Source of the DNA: a virus
DNA length: 61,688 nt
IMG/VR virus record: IMGVR_UViG_3300042520_002382
Location: 1 to 61,688 of that record
Direction: 5' to 3' (one strand)
Below, piece by piece: positions 16,914-24,830 of this stretch. The notes below the pieces were generated by a model. It was not told the DNA's origin and made no database searches. It saw only the letters and a program-made list of their open reading frames with translations. Numbering within the stretch: the stretch's first letter is position 1; each line of letters opens with the position of its first letter. The position numbers and the translations under genes were made by a program.

Positions 16914-17101
16914 TCGGCATTGCCCGCCACATGCAGATCGATGACCTGCGCGTCCTCTGCGGCCTGGCCGGAGTTCAGCTCAAGACAACCGACCCCAAGC
17001 TGGTCGACTGCCTCAACTGCCGAAGGTGCATCCGCGCCGATCGCAACCGACAACGGGCAGCAGCAGATATAACTCCGTCGCTCCCCCCTGCAGATGCCTG
17101 A
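16910..17101 (+). CDS. Small Cys-containing protein
   Basis: 63 residues, ATGA overlap with the previous gene. It contains CGLAG and CLNCRRCIRADRNRQR, a CxxC-x2-C cluster followed by a basic stretch, suggesting a small metal-binding nucleic-acid protein. Overlaps the next start by eight bases. Confidence 0.45.
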   Translation: MIGIARHMQIDDLRVLCGLAGVQLKTTDPKLVDCLNCRRCIRADRNRQRAAADITPSLPPADA

Positions 17102-17324
17102 CCCCACCGCCGCCGCCCGGCAGCGCCGCTTCAAGCTCCGCCAAGCCGGCCTCCTGCCCCCCGCAGAGAAGATCGCCTGCATCGGCCCCGACTGCACCAC
17201 CACGCACGACGGCCGCCACGGCCTCCACTGCTCCCGCTGCTGGGAGCGCTTCACGCCAAAAGGGCGAGCCGATCGAGCGGCGCGGGTCGCCCGGTTTAGA
17301 GCCAAGCAAGCGCCCCCTCAGTAG
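17094..17324 (+). CDS. Small zinc-binding-like protein
   Basis: 76 residues. A basic N-terminal helix (AARQRRFKLRQAG) precedes CIGPDC...HCSRCWERFTPKGRADR, a CxxxxC plus CxxC arrangement. It ends ten bases before motif copy 5-type sequence. Unrecognised. Confidence 0.5.
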   Translation: MPDPTAAARQRRFKLRQAGLLPPAEKIACIGPDCTTTHDGRHGLHCSRCWERFTPKGRADRAARVARFRAKQAPPQ

Positions 17325-17325
17325 C

Positions 17326-17334
17326 GGGAAAACT
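17326..17334 (+). promoter_or_regulatory. Late-promoter-like motif GGGAAAACT (copy 5)
   Basis: Exact motif one base after the preceding stop, followed by CAGGTACGG; 22 nt before the ATG at 17357. Confidence 0.7.
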
Positions 17335-17356
17335 CAGGTACGGCTTGAATGCCCCC

Positions 17357-17620
17357 ATGCCCGACCGCTCCCCCACGCTTCGCCTGTTCCAGGGCCTCAG
17401 TGTCGCTGTTCTCGGCCGCAATGCCCCGGCGGCACGGCAGGGCCTGCGGATGCTCACCACTCTCACCGACGACCCCGAGGGAGAGCAGATCCTGCGGCTG
17501 CTGAGCAACAACCTCGATCCCGCCGGCCGGTTCTGGCTGGGCACCCTGCATGGGGCCCGCGTGGGCCTGGAGGATCCGGCCCTGGAGGGCCCGGCTGCGG
17601 GAAAACTGCTGGCAGCCTGA
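17357..17620 (+). CDS. Hypothetical protein
   Basis: 87 residues; ATG chosen over an in-frame TTG at 17345 because it gives the usual 22-nt distance to motif copy 5. Helical (LFQGLSVAVLGRNAPAARQG). Its last codons (GKLLAA) are built from motif copy 6, so promoter and coding sequence overlap. Unknown function; its position suggests a head or neck protein. Confidence 0.5.
   Translation: MPDRSPTLRLFQGLSVAVLGRNAPAARQGLRMLTTLTDDPEGEQILRLLSNNLDPAGRFWLGTLHGARVGLEDPALEGPAAGKLLAA
17599..17607 (+). promoter_or_regulatory. Late-promoter-like motif GGGAAAACT (copy 6)
   Basis: Lies within the final codons of the upstream gene, followed by GCTGGCAG; 22 nt before the ATG at 17630. Confidence 0.72.
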
Positions 17621-17629
17621 TCTGTGCCG

Positions 17630-18133
17630 ATGCTTGCCCCTGATCCCCTGTGGCGCCCCACGGCCACCAGCGCCCGCAACGATCGCGACCTGATCCGCAC
17701 CTACATCGGCTGGCCCGCCACTGAGGGCAGCCTGGTGGAGCTCACACAGCAGATGAACGCGGTCGCCACGCACAGCCCCAGCACCGTGACCCAGATCCAA
17801 GGGTGGCTGGACGAGATCGTGACCCTGGAAGAGACCCAGGCCGATGAGGTTGACGCGGGCACCGCGCACCTTGGGAACGCCGAGGAGTACGAGGGGCCGA
17901 TCCCAGGCACCACGCCCACGCGGGAGCAGCAGCAGAGCCAGGTGGGCAAGCTGAGCTGGGACACCTCCCTCCTGAAGGCCCGCTACAAGTTCGGCAGTGG
18001 CGCCAGGGCCTCGGCGCAGGGGCAGCGGGATGAGCGGATCCAGCTCCTGATCGGCCGGATTGCCAGCGCCCTGAATGTGCCCCGGATCGCACCGCAGGCG
18101 GCGATGGGCGCCGGGATGCTGCTGCGGAGCTGA
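17630..18133 (+). CDS. Hypothetical protein, possible head-tail connector
   Basis: 167 residues from the ATG at 17630; an in-frame GTG lies six bases upstream. N-terminal helix (DRDLIRTYIGW), a long helical middle (VELTQQMNAVATHSPSTVTQ) and a C-terminal helix ending NVPRIAPQAAMGAG. The size and place after the head genes would fit a connector or completion protein, but no motif proves it. Confidence 0.5.
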   Translation: MLAPDPLWRPTATSARNDRDLIRTYIGWPATEGSLVELTQQMNAVATHSPSTVTQIQGWLDEIVTLEETQADEVDAGTAHLGNAEEYEGPIPGTTPTREQQQSQVGKLSWDTSLLKARYKFGSGARASAQGQRDERIQLLIGRIASALNVPRIAPQAAMGAGMLLRS

Positions 18134-18162
18134 GGCCATGCACTGCGGCAAAAAGGGCGAGC

Positions 18163-18171
18163 GGGAAAACT
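18163..18171 (+). promoter_or_regulatory. Late-promoter-like motif GGGAAAACT (copy 7)
   Basis: Exact motif followed by GCGGGCAGT; 25 nt before the ATG of a 41-residue Lys-rich gene. Confidence 0.72.
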
Positions 18172-18196
18172 GCGGGCAGTCACCCCAGAGAAGCCA

Positions 18197-18322
18197 ATGC
18201 CAGCAGGCGGGAAGCCCTACAGCGGCAGCATGTTCGGCGGAATGCCCGCCAAGCCCGCCAAGAAGGCGGCCAAACCCAAGCCCAAGGGCAAGGCCAAAGG
18301 GAAGGCCAAGCCGATGAAGTGA
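18197..18322 (+). CDS. 41-residue Lys/Pro-rich peptide
   Basis: MPAGGKPYSGSMFGGM followed by a C-terminal half that is almost entirely Lys, Pro, Ala and Gly (AKKAAKPKPKGKAKGKAK). It has its own GGGAAAACT motif upstream and another just after, so it is an independently promoted late gene. The tail resembles a histone H1-type DNA-binding tail. It may be a packaged DNA-condensing peptide or a small head protein. Confidence 0.55.
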   Translation: MPAGGKPYSGSMFGGMPAKPAKKAAKPKPKGKAKGKAKPMK

Positions 18323-18335
18323 GCCCCAGGGCCAC

Positions 18336-18344
18336 GGGAAAACT
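18336..18344 (+). promoter_or_regulatory. Late-promoter-like motif GGGAAAACT (copy 8)
   Basis: Followed by GAGGCAGTAG, the best match to the bipartite consensus; 21 nt before the ATG at 18366. Confidence 0.78.
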
Positions 18345-18365
18345 GAGGCAGTAGACCCCGATCCC

Positions 18366-19943
18366 ATGGCCCGCGGCGGCGGCAGAGGCAGACGCACCAG
18401 CTACGTGCGCGACAACAGCGGGCGCTTTGCCTCGACTCCCGGCGGCGGACCGCCCAAGCGCAGCACGCCGGCCACCAGGCGGGCGGCGATGCGCAAGGCC
18501 CTGCCCAAGGTCACCGGCGGCACCCTCGGGGCCCGCGGGAGCCTTCGCCGCAGCCGCGCCAAGCTCGCTGGCAAGAACCCGGCTGATCGCAGCCTGCGGG
18601 GGTCGCTCAGCCTGCGGGCGCAGAAGGGGGCCGTAACCAGGGGCGCCAACCGCCTTGGGAAGGTGCGAGCGGCCTCCACGGTGCGGATGGCTGGCAAGGG
18701 GCCGGCAGGGGTGATCCGGGGAGGGCGGAAGGTTGCGGCCAAGCCGGTGGTGGCGCCCAGGTCATCAGTGCGGGTGATCCGCCCCAACCGCCCGGCAATG
18801 CGGCCAGGGCCGGCGCCTGACCGCGGCAAGATCAGCGAGTACGTGGGCGCGGTGAGAGGGGCCCGGCGACGGCTCAGCAGCGCCAAGCCAGGAAGCGCCA
18901 ACGCAGCCGAGGCAAAGCAAGGCCTCAAGGACAGCCGGCGGGCCCTCAGTCGCCGCATCCAACGGGAGCGGGGTGCTCGCCGTGGCCTGAAGCCAGCCAC
19001 CTCCCAGCAGGTTCTCACCGGCACGGTCCCGGCGCCTCCTGCCAGGCGTGCGAAGGCAGCCCGCCCCTCCGGCACCCTCGCCAAGCCCCGCAATCTCAAG
19101 CCCGGCGCCATCGCCGCACGGAAGGCCAAGGCAGCCGCCTCAGGCGCACGGGCCGCCAGGGCAACCACCAACTACAACCGGGCCCAGAAGGCGGCCCTAG
19201 AGGCGCAGCAGCGCCTCAACCGGCGGCGCTCGCCTAAGAATCAAGCCGCCGCCGACAAGGCGCAGAAGACCCTTCAGACCGCCGCCCGCGCCTACCGGAT
19301 CCTCGTGGGCCTTGGGGGCGAGAAAATGGCCGTCGCTCGCAAGCCAAGCCCCAAGGGCGCCGGGTCCCGGATGAAGGCCGCACGGCCGGCGGGGACGGTG
19401 GCGAAGCCAAAGGGGTTGAAGCCAGATCGCTGGATCAAAAAAGAGCGCGTGATCGGCAAGGGGGAGGTATGGATGGGCAAGTGGACACCCCCTAGCGGCG
19501 GCAAGGTGAAGGCAGGTAATCCGCCCAAACAAAAGCGCTCCGCACCGCGTCTATCGTTCTCCGATGCCGCAACAAAGCGTAGGTTTAACAGGTCTGGAGA
19601 CTTTGCGCTTTATCGCTATCGAGAGAACCAAGCTGCCGTTATGTCTGGCGACAAAACAGCTCAACTCAAGGCAGGTCGAAATCAATTTATAAGATTTTTG
19701 GCATCAAACCTCAACAGACAGGCACTAAAGGCTACTGCCACACAAAGGAAGAAAGCGTATCAGTCAATTAAAAGGTTTTCAACAATCAGCAATCCGCAGC
19801 CAGGCGGCGATTGGAAGCGCAATCGGGATCGGGCAGCAATGGATGAGATCAAGCGGCTAAAGGAAACCGCACGGCAAGACGGAATTGGCGGCAAATGGGA
19901 TCCGCGAAACCGCACGAAACGCAAGCCCCGCCGCAAGCCCTAA
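18366..19943 (+). CDS. Basic GRFAS-family protein 4
   Basis: 525 residues. Box 1 RRTSYVRDNSGRFASTPGGG is present, but box 2 is absent or very degenerate (a TRGANRLGKVRAAS segment stands near residue 95). Two spacers, ARPSGTLAKPRNLKPG near 232 and ARPAGTVAKPKGLKPD near 339, divide the chain. The C-terminal part from about 345 is unique, with lower GC (19540-19800) and aromatic residues (FALYRYRENQAAVMSG), suggesting a folded cargo domain. It ends KRKPRRKP. No catalytic motif recognised. Confidence 0.65.
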   Translation: MARGGGRGRRTSYVRDNSGRFASTPGGGPPKRSTPATRRAAMRKALPKVTGGTLGARGSLRRSRAKLAGKNPADRSLRGSLSLRAQKGAVTRGANRLGKVRAASTVRMAGKGPAGVIRGGRKVAAKPVVAPRSSVRVIRPNRPAMRPGPAPDRGKISEYVGAVRGARRRLSSAKPGSANAAEAKQGLKDSRRALSRRIQRERGARRGLKPATSQQVLTGTVPAPPARRAKAARPSGTLAKPRNLKPGAIAARKAKAAASGARAARATTNYNRAQKAALEAQQRLNRRRSPKNQAAADKAQKTLQTAARAYRILVGLGGEKMAVARKPSPKGAGSRMKAARPAGTVAKPKGLKPDRWIKKERVIGKGEVWMGKWTPPSGGKVKAGNPPKQKRSAPRLSFSDAATKRRFNRSGDFALYRYRENQAAVMSGDKTAQLKAGRNQFIRFLASNLNRQALKATATQRKKAYQSIKRFSTISNPQPGGDWKRNRDRAAMDEIKRLKETARQDGIGGKWDPRNRTKRKPRRKP

Positions 19944-19946
19944 CCC

Positions 19947-20417
19947 ATGCCCACCCCCTACGCCCCCTATGCCAGCCTCCGCCTCCTCTGGCGGCGCCCC
20001 ACCGCAGCGGCCACCAGTCTGCGGGAGGGGCTGCAGCGGGCCACTGATCTGGTGGTGATCGAGGCCTTCGCGGAGGTGTCGGGCCCTGGAGGGGAGCAGG
20101 AAAGCGGCGGGCGCTCCATCGGCTCGGGCAGCATTGAGGGCAACCTGACCCGCTGGGCCGTGGTGCCGTCCGGCGCCAACTGGCTGGACGCGGGGGCTGC
20201 CTGGAGCTGGACTGATACCGGCCTGCGGCCCACGGGCCTACCCCGCGGCGAGAAGCTGGAGGCCTTCATGGGCAACCTTGGCAGCCTGCCGACCACGGCC
20301 GAGGGAGAGCGCGGCTGGGTCACGATCGCCACCCTCTCGGGCACCGGCGGGATTGATGCGATCGTGCGGGCCGCCGCTGGCGATGAGTTCACCGGCACCT
20401 TTGCGGCAGGGCGATGA
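19947..20417 (+). CDS. Hypothetical neck/connector-region protein
   Basis: 156 residues, ATG three bases after the previous stop, within a block (CGCAAGCCCTAACCCATGCC) repeated at 28572. The fold looks beta-rich with a central WAVVPSGANWLD and a Gly-rich C-terminus. It lies directly before the HK97 gp10-like gene and overlaps it (ATGA), so head-tail joining is likely but unproven. Confidence 0.5.
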   Translation: MPTPYAPYASLRLLWRRPTAAATSLREGLQRATDLVVIEAFAEVSGPGGEQESGGRSIGSGSIEGNLTRWAVVPSGANWLDAGAAWSWTDTGLRPTGLPRGEKLEAFMGNLGSLPTTAEGERGWVTIATLSGTGGIDAIVRAAAGDEFTGTFAAGR

Positions 20418-20914
20418 GGCTGGCCACCAGGGCAACGGTGCGCGTCAACCCGGCCACCCTGACCCGTGCGCAGCGAGCCTCTGAAGCAGCGGCGCGAATC
20501 GTGTTCCCAGAGCTGAACAGCGCCTTTCAGGATGCCCTGGGCACCAAGGTGTGGGAGTGGCCTCGGGTGACGATGCGCGGCGGCACCTACCGGCGCGACG
20601 GCAGCCGCACCAAGGGGATCGCAGTCACCAGCCCCCGCAACATCGTGGACCTAGGCACCCTGCGGGCTTCCAACAGCTTTGAGGTCTCGGGCAACCTCTG
20701 CACCTTCCGGTGGGCCGTGGGCTATGCCACAGCGGTGCACTACGGCGCCAACATCCACCCATGGGGCGACAAGACCCGGCCCCTCGTCAACCTGCCCGCC
20801 AGGCCCTGGACTTCGGCGGTGCTGGGGACGGTTCTGATCCCCGGCATTGAGCCCTATGACTATCGCGAGCAATATCGGGCATCATTCATCCAAGCCTGGC
20901 GCAACCTCAAATGA
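20414..20914 (+). CDS. HK97 gp10-like head-tail/tail completion protein
   Basis: 166 residues. The block RNIVDLGTLRASNSFEVSGN, followed by YATAVHYGANIHPWG and LPARPWTSAVL, is the pattern of the HK97 gp10 / virion morphogenesis family (IVDTGxLR..., YAxxxexG, PARPF). These proteins finish the head-tail interface or terminate the tail tube. Overlaps its neighbours on both sides by four bases. Confidence 0.7.
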   Translation: MRLATRATVRVNPATLTRAQRASEAAARIVFPELNSAFQDALGTKVWEWPRVTMRGGTYRRDGSRTKGIAVTSPRNIVDLGTLRASNSFEVSGNLCTFRWAVGYATAVHYGANIHPWGDKTRPLVNLPARPWTSAVLGTVLIPGIEPYDYREQYRASFIQAWRNLK

Positions 20915-21693
20915 GCTTTGACCTTCTGCCGTGGGAGACCACTCCCGAGGCCCCGGAGCACGCCACCGAAACGATCGCCTGGAACGGCGGCGAGCTGGTG
21001 CTCCCCCGGCTGGGCTACCTCACCGTGACCGAGCTGCAGGGGATCCGGGCGGTCGATCCGCAGAACGCCCTCTACCGCCTGATCACCGCTGCTGCTGTGG
21101 AGCTTTGCCAGGCGGTGCAGTCCAAGGAGTTCACCGCTCACCGCTGCTACGGCCTGCTCACCCGCCTGCTGGCCCAAGAGCAGGGCGCCAGCATCGGCCG
21201 CCTGAGCCCCGAGGACCAGGCTGTGCAAGTGCTCCACGCCAGGATCATCGGCCCCTTCTTGGAGCAAGCCAGGGCCATCACCAACCGTGTCGTGATTCGG
21301 TCCGTGTCCATGATCCTGAACCGGATCAAGCCGGCCTGGACCGATGAGCAGACCCTTCGCCTCCCGGCCCCCCTGCTGAGCACCCTCTACGCCTTTGAGC
21401 AGGAAGAGGAGCTGGCCGGCGCCGGGCAGCAACAGGATCCCGCGGCGCTGATGCGAGCGCTGGAGGAAGCATTGGGAAAGTTGCAGGAGGTCAGCAACTC
21501 GACTGCGACCGACCCGACTGGGCCCGAGCCTTCTGGGATTGCCGCAGGCTCTGGCCCGGAGCCCCCGAGTTCACCCGTGAGCGCTTCGGGGAGCTCCCCG
21601 GCGGCTACGTCCTCCAGGCGCTCCAGGAAGGGCACCGCGCCGAACGGGACCGCCTCCACAGGGAAGAGAAGGGCATCGCCCAAGTTGCCCTGA
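20911..21693 (+). CDS. Tail assembly chaperone, short form (G-like)
   Basis: 260 residues if read without frameshift. The first 190 residues form a helical domain (VLPRLGYLTVTELQGIRAVD). From about residue 190 the in-frame translation turns into low-complexity Ser/Pro/Arg text, while the -1 frame carries protein-like sequence. The lambda slippery heptamer GGGAAAG occurs in the correct phase at 21474-21480. It is expected to coat the tape measure before tube polymerisation, as lambda gpG does. Confidence 0.72.
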   Translation: MSFDLLPWETTPEAPEHATETIAWNGGELVLPRLGYLTVTELQGIRAVDPQNALYRLITAAAVELCQAVQSKEFTAHRCYGLLTRLLAQEQGASIGRLSPEDQAVQVLHARIIGPFLEQARAITNRVVIRSVSMILNRIKPAWTDEQTLRLPAPLLSTLYAFEQEEELAGAGQQQDPAALMRALEEALGKLQEVSNSTATDPTGPEPSGIAAGSGPEPPSSPVSASGSSPAATSSRRSRKGTAPNGTASTGKRRASPKLP

Positions 21694-22148
21694 TCCTCGC
21701 CGAGGCCAACCGCAACCGCGAGGCCCGGCCCGAGCCCTACAGCCTGCGGGAGTTCTGCTTCTGGGCAGACGTGGCCGAGAAGCCGCGCCCCCCCAGCGAG
21801 GCCGGTGCCGCCCTGCTGGAGCTGCTGGAGCGCAACCTGCTGCCGGGGTTCGTGCTTGACGGCCCATGGCTGGCCGATCTGGAGGCCCAGGGCCGTGGTG
21901 TCACCCCACCGCCGCGGCTGTGCTGGGCGGCTGAAGATGCGATCCTGCTGGCCCCCTACCGGGTGGATGCAGGCCACTGGGGCGGGTTCCTCGTGGCGCA
22001 GGTCAGCGCCGCGGGGCAAGCGCGGGAGTTCGCATCAGAGGCCGGCGAGGTGGTGGCCCTGCGGGTGCCGGCCGATGCGGTGCAGGGGCGAGCGTTCGCC
22101 GCGGCGCAGGCCGGCGCAGTGCTGGCCATGAGCAGCCGGGAAAACTGA
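20911..22148 (+). CDS. Tail assembly chaperone, -1 frameshift product (GT-like)
   Basis: Reading 20911-21480, then slipping back one base at G-GGA-AAG and continuing from 21480 to 22148, gives about 412 residues with no stop. The extension contains DWARAFWDCRRLWPGAPEF, then RERFGELPGGYVLQALQEGH and SLREFCFWADVAEKPRPPSE, and ends MSSREN. The part from 21771 could be read alone but has no start signal. Its last codons overlap motif copy 9. The pair sits before the tail tube gene rather than between tube and tape measure, which is unusual. Confidence 0.72.
21474..21480 (+). other. Programmed -1 frameshift site GGGAAAG
   Basis: Heptamer X-XXY-YYZ in phase with the upstream frame (codons GGA at 21475, AAG at 21478). 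It is identical to the slippery sequence of the lambda G/GT genes. Downstream sequence is GC-rich and could provide a stimulatory structure. Confidence 0.75.
22138..22146 (+). promoter_or_regulatory. Late-promoter-like motif GGGAAAACT (copy 9)
   Basis: Overlaps the last codons (Arg-Glu-Asn-stop) of the GT-like product, followed by GACGGCAG; 21 nt before the tail tube ATG. Confidence 0.75.
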
Positions 22149-22167
22149 CGGCAGAAACCCCCCTGCC

Positions 22168-23022
22168 ATGACCACCACAAACATCAGCTACGCCGCCGCG
22201 CTCGACATTGCGCACTACATCGTGCCGATGCGAATGGACTCCATCACCCTGGAGGATGCCGCCGCGGCAGCGGCGAACAATGGGGCGCAGCTCAGCGCCT
22301 GGCTGAATGCCGCCAACGCGATCTCCGGCCCCGCCACCGTGACCGCCAGCGGCACAGGGTCCACCTTTGAAATCCTGATCAACTCCGCCACCCGGACCAT
22401 CACCAACGTGGCGCTCGCCAGCAACGTGGTGACGATCACCACCAGCGCCGCCCATGGACTAGCCACTGGCGATCAGGCAAAGGTGGCCGCCACCACTGCC
22501 ACCGCCGTGAATGGCACCTTCACCGTGGCAACGGCGCCCAGCACAACCACCTTCACCTACGCCTTGACCGCCAGCAACATCACCAGCGCGGTTGATACCG
22601 GCACCGTCACCACTGGTGTTTACAATCTGAACGGCACCGGCAAGCCGATCCAGCTCCTCAACGTCACCGGCGCTCCCCTCTCGACGCAGACTGCTGATGA
22701 GAGCGTGATCACACACGATCAGGTTACCCGTGGATCCTCAATTTCGATCGGGATCACTGATACCCACAGCATCGCCTTTAAGGGTATGACGGTGCATCGT
22801 GCGGTAGATCACAAAATCATGGAACTGCTGCGGGCCCATAGCGTGGCTGAGAAGCTGGCGGTGAAGTACCTGCGTGTCGGCCCCGGCGGCACTGTTGAGA
22901 AGAAGCTCTGCTATGGCCGGATCTCCTCCAAGCAGGAAGAGGGCGACGCAGGGGCCCTGGTGAAGTACGGCGCCAGCCTCAACGTGCTGGGCAGCGTCTA
23001 CACCATCTTCGACAACACCTGA
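22168..23022 (+). CDS. Tail tube protein with inserted beta domain
   Basis: 284 residues. N- and C-terminal parts are consistent with a tail tube: YAAALDIAHYIVPMRMD at the start, and GVGITD-type then SKQEEGDAGALVKYGASLNV near the end. Between about residues 68 and 150 lies a Thr/Val/Ala-rich insert: VTITTSAAHGLATGDQAKV, then NGTFTVATAPSTTTFTY. The same insert type occurs in the protein at 40888. It has its own promoter motif, as expected for a high-copy structural protein. Confidence 0.65.
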   Translation: MTTTNISYAAALDIAHYIVPMRMDSITLEDAAAAAANNGAQLSAWLNAANAISGPATVTASGTGSTFEILINSATRTITNVALASNVVTITTSAAHGLATGDQAKVAATTATAVNGTFTVATAPSTTTFTYALTASNITSAVDTGTVTTGVYNLNGTGKPIQLLNVTGAPLSTQTADESVITHDQVTRGSSISIGITDTHSIAFKGMTVHRAVDHKIMELLRAHSVAEKLAVKYLRVGPGGTVEKKLCYGRISSKQEEGDAGALVKYGASLNVLGSVYTIFDNT

Positions 23023-23026
23023 TCTG

Positions 23027-23200
23027 GTGGTGGATGTTGACGGCCTGCTTCATGTCGTGACCGCAGACAGCCGACCGGGCCAGCGCCTATGGCGCATCTG
23101 CTCCGGCGGCTCCTGCCTGGTGCATCGCAACCTGCAGCGGTTGATGGAGTCCTACCGGGCGCTGCTGATCAGCCAGGGCCAGCCGGTGGGGGATGAGTGA
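23027..23200 (+). CDS. Small hypothetical protein
   Basis: 57 residues, GTG start four bases after the tail tube stop (a second GTG follows at 23030). It reads VDVDGLLHVVTADSRPGQRL, then a C..C pair (ICSGGSCL) and a helix. Ends just before the terminator hairpin. Function unknown. Confidence 0.45.
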   Translation: MVDVDGLLHVVTADSRPGQRLWRICSGGSCLVHRNLQRLMESYRALLISQGQPVGDE

Positions 23201-23205
23201 GCACG

Positions 23206-23234
23206 AAAAAGCCCAGGGAGTCCAACCCCTGGGC
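23206..23234 (-). terminator. Rho-independent terminator for the minus-strand gene at 23307
   Basis: On the minus strand, GCCCAGGG...CCCTGGGC (8-bp stem, 8-nt loop; arms 23211-23218 and 23227-23234) is followed by five T. A short T-run (TTT) a few bases past the stem on the plus strand might make it partly bidirectional. Confidence 0.75.
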
Positions 23235-23306
23235 ATCGCTTTGAAGTTCTCCCGGCAGCAGTGTAGATCAGGATAGGGACGCTGCCCAGGGCTTCGACTG
23301 TGATGA

Positions 23307-23702
23307 TCAGAGTTCGGCGAACTCGGCATCGGGCGCTGCCGCCTCAGGCTCGGGCTCAGAGGCAGGCGCCTCGGGCTCGGCTGGTGCTTCGGGCGCAGGC
23401 TCGATCACCTCGGGCTCGGGGATTGCCACGGAATCCAGGATCGCCGTGATGGCGGCGTCCTCGGCGGCATCCTCGGCGGCCAGGCCTTGCAGCTCGACCA
23501 CCTGGGCGGCGGCAGCGTCGGCGGCTTCGCGGGCAGCGGTGGCGTCGGCCTGGGCTGCGGCGATGGCTTCATCATCGGCAGAGTCGTCAGCGAGGGCAGC
23601 GGCCAGAGCCTCCTTGGTGGCGGCCAGCTCGGCCTTCAGCCTGGCCTGCTCGGACTGCAGGAACTGGACAACTGCAGCTACGCGATTGGCAAGAGTTGAC
23701 AT
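23307..23702 (-). CDS. Acidic coiled-coil protein
   Basis: 131 residues from MSTLANRVAAVVQF; an upstream in-frame ATG at 23768 is less likely. Residues 10-80 are a long Ala/Glu/Asp heptad-like helix; the C-terminal 45 are Pro/Glu/Ala repeats (EAPAEPEAPASEPEPE), an extended acidic linker. It is a monocistronic minus-strand gene with its own terminator inside plus-strand late genes, resembling a moron (an independently expressed insert). It could be a fibre or a lysogenic-conversion protein; unknown. Confidence 0.6.
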   Translation of the reverse strand: MSTLANRVAAVVQFLQSEQARLKAELAATKEALAAALADDSADDEAIAAAQADATAAREAADAAAAQVVELQGLAAEDAAEDAAITAILDSVAIPEPEVIEPAPEAPAEPEAPASEPEPEAAAPDAEFAEL

Positions 23703-24150
23703 TTTTCTGAGAAGAAGGTGGATTTTGCGGTCCATACGAGTGATGAACCGGAAAAAGGCAAAGTCCATGTTGGGACCGAAGGCAGCGCGGATTGCAATGC
23801 CACACCTACCCTAGCCACCGTGTCTGGATACGGACAAGGGCTAGGGTTAAGAATGGTTTTCAGGGGGCATGCGTTTTGGTCAAGACAAGCACGCTGCGCC
23901 ATCACAGCATCAGGCTTCGCACCGGCCCGGCTGGGGTAACCTCCAAGGGTCCGGGTCGGCCTGAATACAACACCAGTCCCTGACTGGGAATTAGGGCAGG
24001 GGTGGGGGGTTCGCTAGGGCCCTCCTGAAACCCCATGCAACGGCCCGGCGTAAACATTGCTTGACAAAACGCAGGCAGATAGTCCTACGCTTTGTGCACC
24101 TTGGCAGGCATGTCAGGGCCCCTAGCTGCCCGCCCCGAGCGGGACAACCC
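23703..24150. other. Intergenic region between divergent genes
   Basis: About 450 bases with no convincing gene. It must hold the promoter of the minus-strand coiled-coil gene (not clearly seen) and the plus-strand promoter at 24061. A perfect small inverted repeat, CCAGTC-CCT-GACTGG, lies at 23973-23987. No GGGAAAACT motif is present. Confidence 0.5.
24061..24091 (+). promoter_or_regulatory. Host-type sigma-70 promoter candidate
   Basis: A perfect -35 box TTGACA at 24061-24066, then TACGCT at 24086-24091 as a weak -10 (19-bp spacer). It lies 60 bases upstream of the KilA-N start, suggesting that gene is transcribed by unmodified host polymerase, unlike the surrounding late genes. Confidence 0.4.
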
Positions 24151-24786
24151 ATGAAGAACGCGAACTGCGGCCCAGCTCTGCTGTCGGTCGGCATCGAGGC
24201 CCGCGAGTGGAACGGCTGCGCAATTCAACGCCGCCAGGCGGATGGCTTTGTGAACGCCACGGCCATGTGCCGGGCGGGCGGGAAGCGGTGGAACCACTAC
24301 GCCAGCAACGAGCGCACCTTTGAGTATCTGCAAGCCCTTTCGGGGTCTGCCGGGATTCCGGCCGACCTGTTGGTGACCTCCATCGCCACCGGCCCGAACC
24401 ACCTCCGGGGCACCTGGATCCATCACCGCCTGGCGGTGGACCTGGCCCGTTGGATCTCCCCCGCCTTTGCGGTATGGATGGATGGCTGGTTTCTGGAGGC
24501 CATGGGCGTGGCGATCCCTGCTCCTGCTCCCCAGCCGCCCGCGCCGCGACGGGCCCCAGCGCCTCGCGGTCCCAACCAGGATCCGCTCCAGCTCGCGGCC
24601 AGCATGCTCCCGGCCCTGATCGCTCAGCGGTGGATCGGCGACCCCGAGGCCAACGATCTGATTCGGGGCATCGCTCAGCACCTCCTCCTGTCCTGCGACC
24701 CCCTGCCGGCCGTGGCCAAAGTGGAAGGGGAGGCGCTGGCCTGGCGTCGGGCCCTGATGGCACGGACGGGGCAGCCAACCTGGTGA
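24151..24786 (+). CDS. KilA-N domain protein
   Basis: 211 residues from the ATG at 24151. The KilA-N/APSES-related domain spans residues about 15-120: WNGCAIQRRQADGFVNATAM, RWNHYASNERTFEYLQALS, HHRLAVDLARWISPAFAVWM. Such domains are found in phage and viral DNA-binding regulators and anti-repressors. A Pro/Ala linker and a C-terminal helical domain follow. Its host-type promoter suggests expression early or in the lysogen. Confidence 0.8.
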   Translation: MKNANCGPALLSVGIEAREWNGCAIQRRQADGFVNATAMCRAGGKRWNHYASNERTFEYLQALSGSAGIPADLLVTSIATGPNHLRGTWIHHRLAVDLARWISPAFAVWMDGWFLEAMGVAIPAPAPQPPAPRRAPAPRGPNQDPLQLAASMLPALIAQRWIGDPEANDLIRGIAQHLLLSCDPLPAVAKVEGEALAWRRALMARTGQPTW

Positions 24787-24830
24787 CCGCGGGGGAGGGC
24801 TGGGGTGTGCCGATGGGCGCCCCAGTCCGC

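Noticed and set aside
21510-21693. Ser/Pro-rich tail of the G-like protein as a real linker domain
   Set aside because: The -1 frame over the same bases is far more protein-like, and a slippery site lies just upstream.
23973-23987. Inverted repeat as a tRNA remnant or attachment site
   Set aside because: Only a 6-bp stem with a 3-nt loop; no tRNA arms or CCA-type context.
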